Below are positions 44,967 to 53,254 of a stretch of 64,000 nt of DNA, piece after piece. Made by a program: the position numbers and the translations under genes. Where the stretch lies: contig CP036432.1 in assembly GCA_007753675.1 (NCBI GenBank), positions 4,562,394 to 4,626,393 on the forward strand, read 5' to 3'. A model generated the notes under the pieces. It did not search any database. It worked only from the letters and a program-made list of their open reading frames with translations, and was not told the origin of the DNA. The first letter of the stretch is position 1. Each line of letters opens with the position of its first letter. Source of the DNA: Stieleria magnilauensis. GTDB lineage: Bacteria; Planctomycetota; Planctomycetia; Pirellulales; Pirellulaceae.

Positions 44967-45458
44967 CGGATCGCCGCACGCGTTGCGTTTCTAAAGATGC
45001 TTGCGCGACCCTCCTGCCGGAGAGGAGGGCGCGCAGCCGTTGATCGCTCAGGGCTTTCGTCACTCTCCCTCTGGGCATCGGGGATCTACACAAGTCGCTT
45101 TTGGTCCAAAGGGCATGCATGTCCCTAGCCTGGGGCAAGCGAACCGAGCATTTGCGAGGGTTGCGCCGCCCCAGGAACCGCATCGCAATGAGTAAAAGTT
45201 GGCCAACGGCCATGCACAACACTCGCGTTTGACCAGGCATCTGTGAATGGCCGTTGGCCAATCGCTCTCGTTCTCGTCTGCCGACCTTGGGCGATGCCCA
45301 AGGCTATGGATGTAAACGGCCGTTGGCCGAAACCATCCACTCAGAACAGATCTGACATGCAAACGAGGTGTAGCTACCAATGCCCTCTGGGAGGCTCGAG
45401 CGGAGCGAGGAGAGGGTTTGTCGTTTAGGCCTCGCTCGAGGTACCGCGGCTTCCGCGA
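44967..45458. other. Intergenic region rich in small palindromes
   Basis: This stretch has no gene I can support. It contains a hairpin (CCCTCCT at 45009-45015 pairing with AGGAGGG at 45023-45029), related words GTTGGCCAACGGCC, ATGGCCGTTGGCCAA and AACGGCCGTTGGCC at about 45192, 45246 and 45317, and an end segment around 45395-45445 that pairs as CTCGAGCGGAGCGAGG with CCTCGCTCGAGG. These look like debris of dispersed repeats. Confidence 0.6.
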
Positions 45459-45881
45459 TTACCGATAACGCGAGTCGCGGATCGCGCGGGCTGCCGAGGC
45501 CCCGTTGCGGGCCACGATCTCTTTGAGCGTCGGCACCGCGACGCCCCGCTTGGCCGCTTCGACACGCAGCGCCCGCTCATACACGGGCAGCGGAAAATAC
45601 GGGCTCTTGCGGCGTGCGTAACGCTCCAACGCCAACACCAACCGTTTCTCCAGCTTGTTCTGGTCGACCAGCTTGACGATCTCGCGAACGTAATAGCGTT
45701 GATCGTCAGTGGTCGCGCGCAGACGGCTGATCAGGTAATCATCCAGCGCCGCCCCTTGAGTCGGCGCAACGATCGCAGTGTTGGTGATGCCGGTTTGTGC
45801 CGCGACGCTGGGAGCGAGTCCGGCAATCGCGAGCAGCAGTGCCGAGGCGATCACGGTCATCCTGAGTGACAGTTTCATCAA
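45459..45881 (-). CDS. Small secreted hypothetical protein
   Basis: This 140-aa protein has a basic head and a clean signal peptide (MKLSLRMTVIASALLLAIAG, then APSVAAQ). The mature part is mostly helical and basic, with RRKSPYFPLPVYERALRVEA. No domain is recognised. Starts at 45881 and 45878 (MM) are equivalent. It is convergent with nothing on its left, since 492 bp of repeats follow. Confidence 0.55.
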   Translation of the reverse strand: MMKLSLRMTVIASALLLAIAGLAPSVAAQTGITNTAIVAPTQGAALDDYLISRLRATTDDQRYYVREIVKLVDQNKLEKRLVLALERYARRKSPYFPLPVYERALRVEAAKRGVAVPTLKEIVARNGASAARAIRDSRYR

Positions 45882-46292
45882 TCTTGCTGGGGTTCAAGGA
45901 ATCAAGTGGCCGGTCGTGGCTACCAGATTTGTCCCCTGCGACACAAGACAGACTCGAAACCACGATGGCCTTCGGGCGGTTTTCGCAGGTGTCCAGGCAC
46001 CGCATCTCAGATTGCTAGCAACACCTGGGTAATTTACGGGTTTTGTTCGTTTGCGATTTTGAAACCCTGGTACGGGTCGCAGGGATTGTGTGCACCGAGC
46101 CGATCGCAACGTCGATGGAAGACGTGTGCCAGATAATCCCGCTGTGGGCGGCAAGGGTGAAGCATCCGTGGATGGATCACCGGAGCGGCCTGCGAATCTG
46201 GTCAAACACATCAGAGGGCGTCGTCAGATCTCGAATCATGTTTCGTGACTTTGGCGCAGCCACACAAGCAAGATGCCCAAAAGGACTCGGCG
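45882..46292. other. Intergenic region, no feature supported
   Basis: Divergent gap between the small secreted protein gene and the Cys-rich lipoprotein gene. I could not support any gene or RNA here; the ribosome site AAGGA lies at its right end (46279-46283). Confidence 0.45.
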
Positions 46293-46685
46293 ATGAACCG
46301 TTGGCTATGGATTGGATCGTTGGCCGGTTTGCTCATGGTAAGCACCGGATGTTTACACAATCAAACACGCAAAGGTTGCTCGACCGGTGCCTGCGGCTCG
46401 GGCGCTTGCTCCAGCGGCACCGGCTTGCTCGGCAAGATGAATGTCGGCGGCTGCAATTCGTGCGGCACCGGCTGTCGAACCGGATGTGTGCCTGGCAAAC
46501 TCGGCTGGCAGCAGGGCGGGCTCGACTACAGCTCGCATCTGGGATCGGGAATGTTGGGCAATCGCGCCAACGCGACGCAGACGTTCACCCCCGGTCCTCC
46601 GACCGGTCAAACGGCCTATCCGTACTACACCGTGCGAGGCCCCCGCGACTTTTTGCTGAACGATCCGCCGACGATCGGTCGCTAG
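46293..46685 (+). CDS. Cys-rich lipoprotein
   Basis: This 130-aa protein has a lipoprotein signal (MNRWLWIGSLAGLLMVSTGC, lipobox with Cys20) followed by a Gly/Ser/Cys-rich stretch: ten cysteines within about 45 residues, in the pattern GCSTGACGSGACSSGTG and NSCGTGCRTGC. The rest is Gly/Pro/Thr-rich. Such a Cys content fits disulphide crosslinking or metal binding. AAGGA stands 9 nt upstream of ATG 46293. The family is unknown to me; Cys-rich proteins are a theme of planctomycete cell envelopes. Confidence 0.7.
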   Translation: MNRWLWIGSLAGLLMVSTGCLHNQTRKGCSTGACGSGACSSGTGLLGKMNVGGCNSCGTGCRTGCVPGKLGWQQGGLDYSSHLGSGMLGNRANATQTFTPGPPTGQTAYPYYTVRGPRDFLLNDPPTIGR

Positions 46686-46690
46686 GCAGC

Positions 46691-46705
46691 GGGCTGGACA
46701 CCAAC
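46691..46705. repeat. Right-end remnant of the palindromic repeat
   Basis: GGCTGGACACCAAC at 46692-46705, followed by GGTTGG, matches the right end of the dispersed repeat seen at 39072-39387 and 56765-57490. The left half is missing. It lies 6 bp after the Cys-rich lipoprotein stop. Confidence 0.7.
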
Positions 46706-46726
46706 GGTTGGCTGCCCGAACAAGAC

Positions 46727-46750
46727 CGCTCAATCGACGTCGATTGAGCG
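46727..46750. terminator. 24-bp perfect palindrome
   Basis: The sequence between 46727 and 46750 is a perfect palindrome built on CGCTCAATCGAC and its complement, about 40 bp after the Cys-rich lipoprotein stop. It could be a terminator stem or a dimeric protein-binding site. Confidence 0.5.
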
Positions 46751-47156
46751 TCCGGGCGGCCGGCGAGCTTGCCGCGAAACCCGGTTGAAACGCCCGACCG
46801 CACGGGTCGAGAGACGCCGCGCGGGGTCGCGGCAGTCGCCAAATTGGTTCACGACCCTACAATAAAGCGCCGGCAATGGCGTTCCGGTGAGGACGCTCGG
46901 GCCAGGACGGCCTGGGCAATGACGGCAGGGGCAATGAATCGTCAACGATTCGTAGGCAACCGGTCGCAGGAACGCGGCGGTGGTCGTGCGACGATCGGGA
47001 CCTGCCCGGTCGATTCCGCCCGAGACATCCGCTAACGTACCGCCTCGTGGGTCCAGCGAGATTGTCGCGAACCAGATTGCGAACCATGCGTCACCGCGGG
47101 TCCTCCTGACCCATTGGCGTGGCCCCTTCGATTCCAAGCACCTTCGAGACATTGTT
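46751..47156. other. Intergenic region before serine acetyltransferase gene
   Basis: No separate gene is supported here. The acetyltransferase reading frame extends upstream to 46980, but its earlier part shows no family similarity or ribosome site. Confidence 0.4.
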
Positions 47157-48128
47157 GTGGCATCCGACGTCCGATTAAAAGAACAGCTGCCGCGCTTGAC
47201 TGAACGTATTGTCGCGACTTACACGCCCGATGATGCGATCAATCACCTCGGCCATTGTGCGCTTCCCAGTTATGAAGCGATCATTGCGATCCTGTTGGAC
47301 ATCAAGGACATCCTTTACCCGGGCTATCGGCGCAAGGTCGGATTGCATGCCGGCAACATCGCTTACCACGTCGGCAGCACGATCGATTCGCTGCACGACC
47401 AGCTGACGACACAGATCGCTCGGGCATTGCGTCACGAAGATCGCGTCCGCAACAAGCACAACGACTGCGAGAGCGAGACGGATTTCGAAGCCAAGGGCCA
47501 GACCATGGCGATCGAATTGCTGGAGCGGATCCCGTCGTTGCGCAAGACCTTGGCCACCGATGTTCAAGCAGCCTACGAAGGCGACCCGGCCTGCCAGACG
47601 ACCGATGAAGTCGTTTTCTGTTATCCCGGCATTGAAGCGATCACGGTCTATCGGATCGCCCACGAACTGGTGCGATTGGACGTGCCCTTTATCCCGCGGA
47701 TGATGACCGAGTGGGCGCACAAGCAAACGGGAATCGACATTCATCCCGGTGCCACGATCGGCGAGTACTTTTTCATCGATCACGGAACCGGTGTCGTCGT
47801 CGGCGAAACCTGTCAGATCGGGAACCACGTCAAGCTCTATCAAGGGGTGACGTTGGGTGCCCTGAGTTTCAAGACGGATGACAGCGGCGAATTGATTCGC
47901 GGCCAAAAACGGCATCCGACGATCGAGGACGGTGTGGTGGTTTATGCCAACGCGACCATCCTGGGCGGTCGTACGGTGGTGGGGCACGATTCCGTGATCG
48001 GATCGAGCGTGTGGATCACCCGCAGCGTCTCACCCAACACCACCGTGGTGCTTGAGCAACCGTCGTTGCGGGTTCGCGGCGGTGTCTCCGCCGACTCGGT
48101 GGACGAGCACGCCAACTATCAGATTTAG
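47157..48128 (+). CDS. cysE: Serine O-acetyltransferase (EpsC/CysE type)
   Basis: This 323-aa protein makes O-acetylserine from serine and acetyl-CoA for cysteine synthesis. The helical N-domain is followed by the left-handed beta-helix with hexapeptide repeats, for example [20 protein letters not shown] and [20 protein letters not shown]. The His in DHGTG and the Asp/His pair upstream are the catalytic elements. It resembles the longer EpsC-type enzymes with [16 protein letters not shown]. The frame opens at 46980, but similarity starts around [14 protein letters not shown], so I chose GTG 47157. No linked cysK was seen. Confidence 0.85.
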   Translation: MASDVRLKEQLPRLTERIVATYTPDDAINHLGHCALPSYEAIIAILLDIKDILYPGYRRKVGLHAGNIAYHVGSTIDSLHDQLTTQIARALRHEDRVRNKHNDCESETDFEAKGQTMAIELLERIPSLRKTLATDVQAAYEGDPACQTTDEVVFCYPGIEAITVYRIAHELVRLDVPFIPRMMTEWAHKQTGIDIHPGATIGEYFFIDHGTGVVVGETCQIGNHVKLYQGVTLGALSFKTDDSGELIRGQKRHPTIEDGVVVYANATILGGRTVVGHDSVIGSSVWITRSVSPNTTVVLEQPSLRVRGGVSADSVDEHANYQI

Positions 48129-48357
48129 CGCTGGCGGGTTTCCCTTGGCGGGTTCAGCATTGGCGGGGCTGACCCGGAAAAAGGCATCCTTTCGATGACG
48201 GGATGCCGAAAATCCGTGGGTCCGCGCTGCCATCGTTGGGCTCCTTCGACAGCCACAAACCGAAAACCTTGAAGTTGACGCGGCGCCGGGGTTACCCGAT
48301 CGTCTAAAATCCTTCGAGTCGTTTTTTGCCGCCCTTTCGCCGATTCGCCTGAGATCG

Positions 48358-49509
48358 ATGACCAAACTGACACCCTTTGACGCCACCACACGCACCCGCA
48401 TTGTTTTTGGGCAAGGCGTCTTTTCACGGATCGGTGAGCTGGCGGCAGGGTTTCGGCCCAAATGTGTGTTGGTCGTCAGCGACTCCGGCTTGGTCGATGC
48501 CGGCCACTTTGGCCACGCCGTCGATTACCTGCATGCGGCGGGACTGCACGTGGAATCGTTTCATGACTTCGCCGAAAATCCGACCTGCGCGATGGTCGAT
48601 GCCGGTGTCGCCAAGGCGGCCGAAGTGAAACCGGACCTGTTGATCGGGCTGGGCGGCGGCAGCAGCATGGATTGTTGCAAAGGGATCAATTTCGTGTATT
48701 CCGGTGGCGGCTCGATTCACGATTACCACGGCGTTGGTAAAGCGACGGCGGACATGTTGCCGATGATCGCCGTGCCGACGACCAGCGGCACCGGTAGCGA
48801 GGCACAATCGTTTGCCCTGATCAGCGACACCGACACGCACGTCAAAATGGCTTGCGGTGATCCCAAGGCCGCGTGCAAGGTCGCGTTGCTCGATCCGGAA
48901 CTGACGCTGACCCTGCCCCGCAACGTGACGGCGTTGACGGGCATCGACGCGATCTCGCACGCGATCGAAACCTATGTCACCAATCGGCGCAATCCGATGT
49001 CGATCACCTATTCGCGCCGTGCCTTTGGGTTACTGGCCGAAGGGTTTTCGCGCGTACTGGAAGCCCCCGACGACATCGACGCCCGCAGCCAAATGCAACT
49101 CGGTGCCTGTTTCGCCGGGATGGCAATCGAAACTTCGATGCTCGGTGCCGCCCATGCGACCGCCAACCCACTGACCGCACGGCACGACATCACCCACGGC
49201 CAGGCGGTCGGGCTGATGTTGCCCGCCGTCATCCGGCTCAACGGCCAGCAGCATCCCGACTGGTATGCCGAACTGTTGCGTGACGTGGATCCGACGGTGA
49301 CCGAATCGGAGGCGCCCGATCGGCTCGCATCGATGGTCACCCGCTGGCTGGAACAGGCTGACTTGGCGACCAGCTTGAATGCGCTGAAAATCCCCGCCAG
49401 TGGGATCGAGAGCTTTGTCGAAGAAGCGCTCAAGCAATGGACCGGTACCTTCAACCCCGTGCCGCTGGACAAAACCAACGCCGAACTGCTGTATCGCTCC
49501 GTCGCCTGA
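48358..49509 (+). CDS. Iron-containing (group III) alcohol dehydrogenase
   Basis: This 383-aa protein has the NAD-binding motif GLGGGSSMD, the conserved TSGTGSE and the LTGIDAISHAIETYVTNR metal-site helix, with His residues in AHATANPLTARHDITHG. Enzymes of this family oxidise primary alcohols or reduce aldehydes, lactaldehyde or glycerol in the cytoplasm. The substrate cannot be read. ATG 48358 begins the conserved N-terminal strand. It lies about 230 bp after the acetyltransferase gene, and nested repeats directly follow its stop. Confidence 0.9.
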   Translation: MTKLTPFDATTRTRIVFGQGVFSRIGELAAGFRPKCVLVVSDSGLVDAGHFGHAVDYLHAAGLHVESFHDFAENPTCAMVDAGVAKAAEVKPDLLIGLGGGSSMDCCKGINFVYSGGGSIHDYHGVGKATADMLPMIAVPTTSGTGSEAQSFALISDTDTHVKMACGDPKAACKVALLDPELTLTLPRNVTALTGIDAISHAIETYVTNRRNPMSITYSRRAFGLLAEGFSRVLEAPDDIDARSQMQLGACFAGMAIETSMLGAAHATANPLTARHDITHGQAVGLMLPAVIRLNGQQHPDWYAELLRDVDPTVTESEAPDRLASMVTRWLEQADLATSLNALKIPASGIESFVEEALKQWTGTFNPVPLDKTNAELLYRSVA

Positions 49510-49573
49510 CGCCAGCTCGTGACGCCAGCTCGTGGCGTCAGCCAGTGACGCCAGCACGTGGCGTCAGCCAGTG
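49507..49573. repeat. Nested 13-bp repeats in alternating orientation
   Basis: Units TGACGCCAGCTCG, TGACGCCAGCTCG, TGGCGTCAGCCAG, TGACGCCAGCACG and TGGCGTCAGCCAG follow in a row. GACGCCA in one orientation pairs with TGGCGTC in the other, so several alternative hairpins can form. The run starts within the dehydrogenase stop codon and could terminate transcription. Related words occur at 25207-25262. Confidence 0.8.
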
Positions 49574-49629
49574 GCGCGTGTCGGCGCTGAGTTCCCCACG
49601 CCCCGCTCGTTGACCGGTATGTCGATTCA

Positions 49630-49662
49630 ATCAGCCGTTTGGCGCGAGCCTACTGGCGCCGG
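49630..49662. repeat. Copy of the ATCAGCCGTTTGGCGCGAG repeat
   Basis: The sequence opening ATCAGCCGTTTGGCGCGAG resembles copies at 59073-59106 and, in inverted form, at 261-288. It lies in a gene-free gap between the dehydrogenase and the lolD-like gene, whose promoter is not visible. Confidence 0.6.
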
Positions 49663-49784
49663 TGAGTTTACTGGGAGATCGACGCCCGTACGCTCGCGCG
49701 ATACGGCTCATCCCACGTGTGATCCGATTCCACGTGTGATCCGATTCCACCAACAAGCGTTCCCCCGCTGGAAGGCACTCCGTG

Positions 49785-50531
49785 CTACGCGGCGTGAGTG
49801 GCGAAGGCCGGCGTCTCCTCGACGCCAGGTTCGCTGTGAATCAAACCGTCTTGCATCCGCCAACAGACATCGGCCGAGGCGGCGATCTCGTCGTCGTGGG
49901 TGATCATCAGGATCGTCAGGTTGTCGCGTTCTTTCAGATCGGCCAACAGACGCAAAATCTCTTGACCGGTCTCGGTGTCCAAGTTGCCCGTCGGCTCGTC
50001 GGCCAACAACAACTTCGGATCGGTCATCAGCGCTCGGGCGATCGCGACCCGTTGCATCTCTCCACCGCTCATTTCACTTGGACGGTGCTTGGCGCGATGC
50101 AGCAATCCGACGCGATCGAGCATCGCTTCGGCACGGCGACGATTTTCTGATCGCGATTTGAAGTAGCTCCAAACGCTCTGCCCGATCATGGCCGGGGCGA
50201 GCACGTTCTCGATCGCCGAGAGTTCGGGCAACAGATGGTAGAACTGAAAGATGATGCCGATTTCGTGATTGCGATAGCGATCGCGGACGGCGCGTGGGGC
50301 GTTATCGATTCGATTGCCCCGAAAGAAAACTTCGCCTTCGTCAGGCCGGTCCAGCGTCGCCAACAAGTGCATCAGGGTACTCTTGCCGCTGCCACTGCGG
50401 CCGACCAATGCCGTGACCAGACCCTGTCGGACTTCCAGATCCACGCCCCGCAAGACGGGGACATCGATGCGGTCCTTGTGGTAGCTCTTTTTCAATCCGC
50501 GCGCGGTCAGAACGATAGGGGTGGGCATCAA
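49785..50531 (-). CDS. LolD-like ABC transporter ATPase
   Basis: This 248-aa protein has the ABC motifs: Walker A GRSGSGKST, signature MSGGEMQRVAIARAL, Walker B LLLADEPTGNLD and H-loop ITHDD. The sequence has the typical MacB/LolD-type start and lies downstream of a FtsX-fold permease gene on the same strand, so together they should move a lipoprotein or other substrate out of the inner membrane. It could also be a MacB-like exporter. Starts at 50531 and 50528 are equivalent. Confidence 0.88.
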   Translation of the reverse strand: MMPTPIVLTARGLKKSYHKDRIDVPVLRGVDLEVRQGLVTALVGRSGSGKSTLMHLLATLDRPDEGEVFFRGNRIDNAPRAVRDRYRNHEIGIIFQFYHLLPELSAIENVLAPAMIGQSVWSYFKSRSENRRRAEAMLDRVGLLHRAKHRPSEMSGGEMQRVAIARALMTDPKLLLADEPTGNLDTETGQEILRLLADLKERDNLTILMITHDDEIAASADVCWRMQDGLIHSEPGVEETPAFATHAA

Positions 50532-50585
50532 ACGGTCTCAAGGCAAGGAAAGAGAGTGAAGGCAACGCAAATTCGACAAACTATC

Positions 50586-50608
50586 AAAAAGGTGTCGGAC
50601 ACCTTTTT
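50586..50608. repeat. Palindrome AAAAAGGTGTC-G-GACACCTTTTT
   Basis: The 23-bp element at 50586-50608 is an inverted repeat with a single central G, three bases after the permease stop codon and between the permease and ATPase genes. A related word (AAAACGGTTTCGGACACCTT) opens the lptE signal peptide region at 57497. It could be a processing or attenuating hairpin inside the operon or a mobile repeat. Confidence 0.85.
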
Positions 50609-50611
50609 CGC

Positions 50612-52198
50612 TCATTCGAAACGCAGCGCTTGAACGGGGTGCATTCGCGCCGCCCGCATGGCCGGCAACACGCTGGCCATCACGGCGATGCCGACGGCAC
50701 CGCACATCACCCAGACCAGTGTGAAGGGATGCACGATCGTGGGGATTTCGGTGAAGTAATAAACCGTCGGATCGAACACTTCTTGGCCGGTAAACATCTC
50801 CAGCAACTCGGCGATGTCGTTGATGTAGTGCACGAACACGAGCCCACCGATCAACCCGGCGCCGCTGCCCACGAATCCGAGCAACAGCCCGTAGGTCATG
50901 AAGATGCTGCTGACACCGCGGCCGGACGCTCCCAATGCTTTGAGCGTTCCGATGTCACGTGTTTTTTCAACCACGATCATGAAGAACGTGGCCAAGATTC
51001 CGAAACCGGCGACGGCGATGATCAGGAACAGCAAGATGTTCAAGATCGTGGTCTCCAGTCGCACCGCAGACAACAGCGGGCCTTGCAGGTCGCGCCAGGT
51101 CTGGATGTTGTAGGCGTACAATTCGGGCGGAAAGCGATCGCGCAGTGCGTCGCGAATGACGTTCAGGTCGGTGCCTTCGGCGAGTTTTAATTGAATCGTG
51201 GTGACGCTGCGGACACCGGTCTCCGGATCGATCATGCCGCGAAATTCTTGCAGTTGATCCAAGCGGACGAATGCGAACGTGCTGTCGTATTCGCTCATCC
51301 CGGATTCATACAAGTCGACGACGGTGAACTTCTGGTTGATGACTTTCGTTTCACCCGCGGCGTTGGGAAAGATCATGCGAACGTCGTCGCCCGGTTGGGC
51401 GTAGTAGTGGTCCTTGACCTCGCCGGCCTCGTCGCGGTGGCGGACGCTGCAGGTTGAGATCCCCAAGATGATGCCGGGAAACTGTTCGGTCATCGGATCC
51501 ACGGCGGCCACCAGCTGGCCATCGGAACCGGACATCAACTGCTGGGAGAACGAGGGTCCGAAGGACGGTCCCTTGGCGGCGCTTGCAGCGGCGTCGTCTT
51601 GTTCGGCCGGCTCGCTTTGGCCACTCGCCTTGCGATGCAACTCGGCCATCATCTTTCGCTCTTGGGCGACCATTTTCTCGATGCGGCGTTCTTCGCTGAC
51701 ACGGTCACGGCGGTGCCGCCAACCGGCCGCGGCGAGTTCCTTGCGGTCGGGGGCATAGCCCGATTCGCGCAGTTCAAAGCTGGCCGATTCTTGATTTTCC
51801 GGATGCAGCAGGTATTTGCCGAAGTCGCTGACACTGTCATAGGTTGCCGGATCGAGTCCGATCAAATTGACGTGCCGGCCGATTTGCTGGCCGCGGAAGT
51901 CGATCCCCAACATCGACGGGACGCTGACGCTGACCGAGGACCCGACCAGTGCCGGCCCACAGATCCGCTCGATCTCGCGCAAGTGCGCGTCGGGATCGGG
52001 CATGCCGCCGGTGGCATGGCATTCGATCATGACATCCGATGCCAGACCGTGCAGCCGCTCGTGCATTTCGGTCGAGAATCCGCTCATCACGCTGTTGACG
52101 ACGATCAACGTCGCCACGCCCAGGGTGACACTGATGATCGACGCCAGTGCGATGTAGCGTGTTTTGAGATAACGAAAGCAGAGTAACCAGCGATACAT
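50612..52198 (-). CDS. LolC/E-like ABC permease with FtsX fold
   Basis: This 528-aa protein has an N-terminal transmembrane helix (ALASIISVTLGVATLIVV), a large periplasmic domain of about 300 residues and three C-terminal helices with the FtsX motif around VAGFGILATFFMIVVEKTRD. The N-terminus MYRWLLCFRYLKTRYIALAS is typical of LolC/LolE. In Gram-negative bacteria such permeases extract outer-membrane lipoproteins for LolA. Only one permease gene is present here, as in the single-permease LolF systems. The C-terminus is MHPVQALRFE. The periplasmic domain has a low-complexity insert around residues 190-215. Confidence 0.85.
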   Translation of the reverse strand: MYRWLLCFRYLKTRYIALASIISVTLGVATLIVVNSVMSGFSTEMHERLHGLASDVMIECHATGGMPDPDAHLREIERICGPALVGSSVSVSVPSMLGIDFRGQQIGRHVNLIGLDPATYDSVSDFGKYLLHPENQESASFELRESGYAPDRKELAAAGWRHRRDRVSEERRIEKMVAQERKMMAELHRKASGQSEPAEQDDAAASAAKGPSFGPSFSQQLMSGSDGQLVAAVDPMTEQFPGIILGISTCSVRHRDEAGEVKDHYYAQPGDDVRMIFPNAAGETKVINQKFTVVDLYESGMSEYDSTFAFVRLDQLQEFRGMIDPETGVRSVTTIQLKLAEGTDLNVIRDALRDRFPPELYAYNIQTWRDLQGPLLSAVRLETTILNILLFLIIAVAGFGILATFFMIVVEKTRDIGTLKALGASGRGVSSIFMTYGLLLGFVGSGAGLIGGLVFVHYINDIAELLEMFTGQEVFDPTVYYFTEIPTIVHPFTLVWVMCGAVGIAVMASVLPAMRAARMHPVQALRFE

Positions 52199-52340
52199 TT
52201 AGCCCATCCTTTGGCTCGTGTCGGTGCTGCGGCATCCGTTTGACCGTTTGCCGCCGGAGTCTAAGGGACCGACGGGATCGGCGTAAAGATGAAGTCTAGT
52301 GCTCGGTCCAGATTGGAATTTGGGGTTGCGTTTATCGAGC

Positions 52341-52414
52341 GGAAAAGGGGTCAGGTACCAAAAACCAAATGGCCCAACGGGTGCTTCGCATTTTTGGTAC
52401 CTGACCCCTTTTCC
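52341..52414. repeat. 24-bp perfect inverted repeat with 26-nt loop
   Basis: Arms at 52341-52364 and 52391-52414 (left begins GGAAAAGGGGTCAGGTACC) are exact reverse complements around a 26-nt loop. It lies between the permease gene and the oxidase subunit III gene, both on the minus strand. The GGTACCTGACCCC words recall REP-type stem-loops linked to Y1 transposases, but no such gene is in the window. It could terminate the subunit III transcript. Confidence 0.85.
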
Positions 52415-52446
52415 GCGGCACCCTCAATCTAAAAGTTGACGGAGCA

Positions 52447-53082
52447 CTAGAACCCGAATCCGCCCGTGGTCAGCCAGAACGTGACGATCATGCAGACCCA
52501 GACGAGATCGAGAAAGTGCCAGTAATGGGCGGCGAAATCGACCGGCCAGTGTCGTTCGTGGTCGTACATCCCGATCCCCGATCGGGTGGTAACGATGCCG
52601 AGCGCGATGATGCCCCCCAGCACGTGCAGTGCATGCAAGACGGCCAGCACCACGACCATCCCCGCCACACCGCGACCGGGTCCTTCAAAGGTCGCCGGTC
52701 CGAGCAGGATTTCGGTCATCGCAAGGCACTGGATGACGGTAAAGATCACCGCCGCGGCGGTGCTGATCCCCAGCAACCAAGCCGTCGCGTGAAACCGATC
52801 GCGACGCACCGTCCGCGTCGCCGCGTGGACCAGAAAACTGATCACGATCAGGCAAACCGTGCTGACCAGAAAGGTCTTGGGAAGCGGCACCAGTTTCAGC
52901 GGATCGTCGCTTCGTGAGACCGCGTAAATGGCATAGAGCAGCAACGTGGCGCCGAAAAAAACGAACAGCGAAAGCAAAAACAGCCACCCCCCCTGCTTGA
53001 CCCGTCGGTCTACCGGTAGCAAGGGGCGAGGAGGACCTCCGCGGTCGTCGAAGGAGTCGGTCACGCTAATTTCTGCAGCCAT
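52447..53082 (-). CDS. Cytochrome c oxidase subunit III-like protein
   Basis: This 211-aa membrane protein has five predicted helices. The hallmark AAHYWHFLDLVWVCMIVTFW is the final COX3 helix with its conserved His, and LAVLHALHVLGGIIALGIVT precedes it. Subunit III of heme-copper oxidases stabilises the catalytic subunit. No genes for subunits I, II or assembly factors are seen nearby. The start at 53082 (MAAEISVTDSFDDRGG) is preferred over the upstream frame to 53151. A hydrophilic head of about 35 residues is longer than usual. Confidence 0.85.
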   Translation of the reverse strand: MAAEISVTDSFDDRGGPPRPLLPVDRRVKQGGWLFLLSLFVFFGATLLLYAIYAVSRSDDPLKLVPLPKTFLVSTVCLIVISFLVHAATRTVRRDRFHATAWLLGISTAAAVIFTVIQCLAMTEILLGPATFEGPGRGVAGMVVVLAVLHALHVLGGIIALGIVTTRSGIGMYDHERHWPVDFAAHYWHFLDLVWVCMIVTFWLTTGGFGF

Positions 53083-53254
53083 GTGTCGTGAACGCCGGTA
53101 ACGTTTTTCGTGTGCAGGCGGTATGCTTGGCAATGATAGTCTGGCGGACACTGTTCCGCTGCCCGTTGCGCTTTAGCATCTCACTTCCCGCCCTCCTTTC
53201 CAACCGCATATTGCCTCCGGCAGACAACTCCCCCACGAGGCAGCGTTGCCCCCC

